This document shows positions 29,240-30,108 of a stretch of 30,108 bases of DNA, one piece after another. The notes below the pieces were generated by a model. It saw only the letters and a program-made list of their open reading frames with translations. It made no database searches and was not told the DNA's origin. The position numbers were made by a program, and so were the translations under genes. Source of the DNA: Larix sibirica (Eukaryota > Streptophyta > Pinopsida > Pinales > Pinaceae); contig NWUY0300002736.1 of assembly GCA_004151065.3 (NCBI GenBank), forward strand, positions 28,216 to 58,323, in the 5' to 3' direction. Within the stretch, counting starts at the first letter, position 1. Each line of letters begins with the position of its first letter.

Positions 29240-30020
29240 TGCACCCCTTTATCGATCCGCAGGCCAAAATCTACCCAACCGTTTCGGCGGGCTTCTCTTA
29301 GTTTCCTCGAAACGGTCGGTGCTAGTATTGGAAAAAAAATCTGAAATGGTCGGCAAGAAACAAGTTAAAAAACTGCGACGAAGGGGACTTAAGCGCGGCG
29401 AAAATGCCGACAACAAAGTGGATCAGGGTCAAAATGCTGGCACTTCCTCAACCAATTCTGAGTGACGTTTTCGGCATGGAAACATCAAGGACTGCGAAAC
29501 AGTCGGTGGCAAAGAAAACAACTCTGTGACCGCTTTCGGTGAATCTGCCACTTTTCGGCGAAGAAACTTGTGGAGCATCAGCGAAGACTACTATGACCGA
29601 TCGGCCAAAAAATAAACAATGCTCGGTGAAACAGTCGGCGAACAATAAAACAAAAACAACGAAACGGTCGGCAAGAAATGGGTTAAAAAACTGCGACCGG
29701 TTGGTGCCGAAAAACCAGAGTGTTGAGAAAAGGGGTCGGCGAAAAACTATTGAAAAGCTCTGAAAAGGTTGGAAAAATAATCGAAAAATTCGCGACCGGT
29801 CGACGTCGATGAAACGAAATACTGCGACAAGGGTCGGAAAAATATAAACAAAAATCAGCGAAACGATCGGAAAAAGTTGCGAAACTCGTCGGCGAAGAAA
29901 GAACAAAACCGCAACCATTTGGGTGAAAAATAATCAAATGACCGCGCAACTGGTCGACAAAAAATGAACAAAAAGTTGTGACCACTTTGGCGAAAGAAAC
30001 TTGAGTTTTCCTTAGCCGTA
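29240..30020. repeat. CpG-rich block of degenerate interspersed TCGG/GCGAC repeats
   Basis: The motif GTCGGC(A/G)A(A/G)(A/G)AA and relatives (TTCGGCG, GATCGG, GGTCGAC) occurs roughly 18 times. Variants of AAACTGCGACCGGTCGG recur near 29369, 29489, 29522, 29686, 29789, 29819, 29940 and 29972. The longest pair is GGTCGGCAAGAAA..GTTAAAAAACTGCGAC at about 29348 and 29666. Open frames on both strands (for example 29217-29465 plus and 29448-29918 minus, Phe-rich) follow from the repeat's skewed composition, and I do not call them genes. It may be an untranslated leader of a retroelement extending beyond the window. Confidence 0.6.
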
Positions 30021-30108
30021 AAATAACTTTTCCTCAATATTTTCTAGGAAGACAAAAAACACAAACTAAGGGTCAAAGGAAAACTTCAGATAAACTCTAA
30101 AAAATAAA

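Noticed and set aside
29448-29918. 156-codon minus-strand frame rich in Phe, Arg and Ser
   Set aside because: It is produced by the repeated TCGG/TTTTCGCCGA composition. It shows no domain, and overlapping frames on both strands stay open for the same reason.

Overview
The window looks like nuclear DNA from a seed plant with a large, repeat-filled genome. A conifer or other gymnosperm is most likely. This is an inference from the style of the elements: Tat/Athila-like Ty3/gypsy with ~1.85 kb LTRs, several decayed Ty1/copia fragments, an L1-type LINE, AT-rich spacers and very heavy decay of every retroelement. I see no bacterial operons, rRNA, tRNA or CRISPR. Gene density is very low.

Layout. 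1-457 (minus) is the broken 5' part of a Ty3/gypsy gag, with a primer-binding site matching initiator tRNA-Met at 441-452 and the end of its LTR from 458 upward. 740-919 (minus) is a short, unannotated candidate gene for a 59-residue secreted peptide behind a TATA box. Its 3' end lies in a 37-bp-arm inverted repeat (621-778). 1536-1756 is an exact 75-bp tandem repeat. About 2266-9450 is an old Ty3/gypsy element with both LTRs and a pol remnant (protease-side linker, RT, RNase H, integrase). 9450-11150 has no recognisable gene. 11150-12840 is a 5'-truncated Ty1/copia pol plus its 3' LTR (+). It abuts a copia integrase fragment on the opposite strand (12855-13085). 13090-15290 is gene-free AT-rich sequence. 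15295-19479 is a 5'-truncated LINE (RT, zinc-binding RT domain, RNase H, then an unusual extra decayed ORF, then poly(A)). 19480-22640 holds short repeats only. 22670-24026 is the 3' end of another copia element with a well-delimited LTR. 24172-24779 is a decayed, unrecognised ORF on the minus strand.

The one convincing host protein-coding gene is at 25733-26667 (+): three exons joined by two ~230-bp GT-AG introns. They encode the C-terminal part of a Tim17/Tim22/Tim23-family inner-membrane protein, possibly TIMMDC1-like. Its 5' exon(s) were not found. Downstream lie nested duplications with microsatellites (27129-27515), a gene-free stretch, and from ~29240 a CpG-rich block of degenerate repeats that contrasts sharply with the rest of the window.

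The elements do not form a pathway; they are independent insertions around a small mitochondrial-type gene. All reading-frame reconstructions were done by eye. No database search or alignment was run, so family calls rest on recognised motifs.
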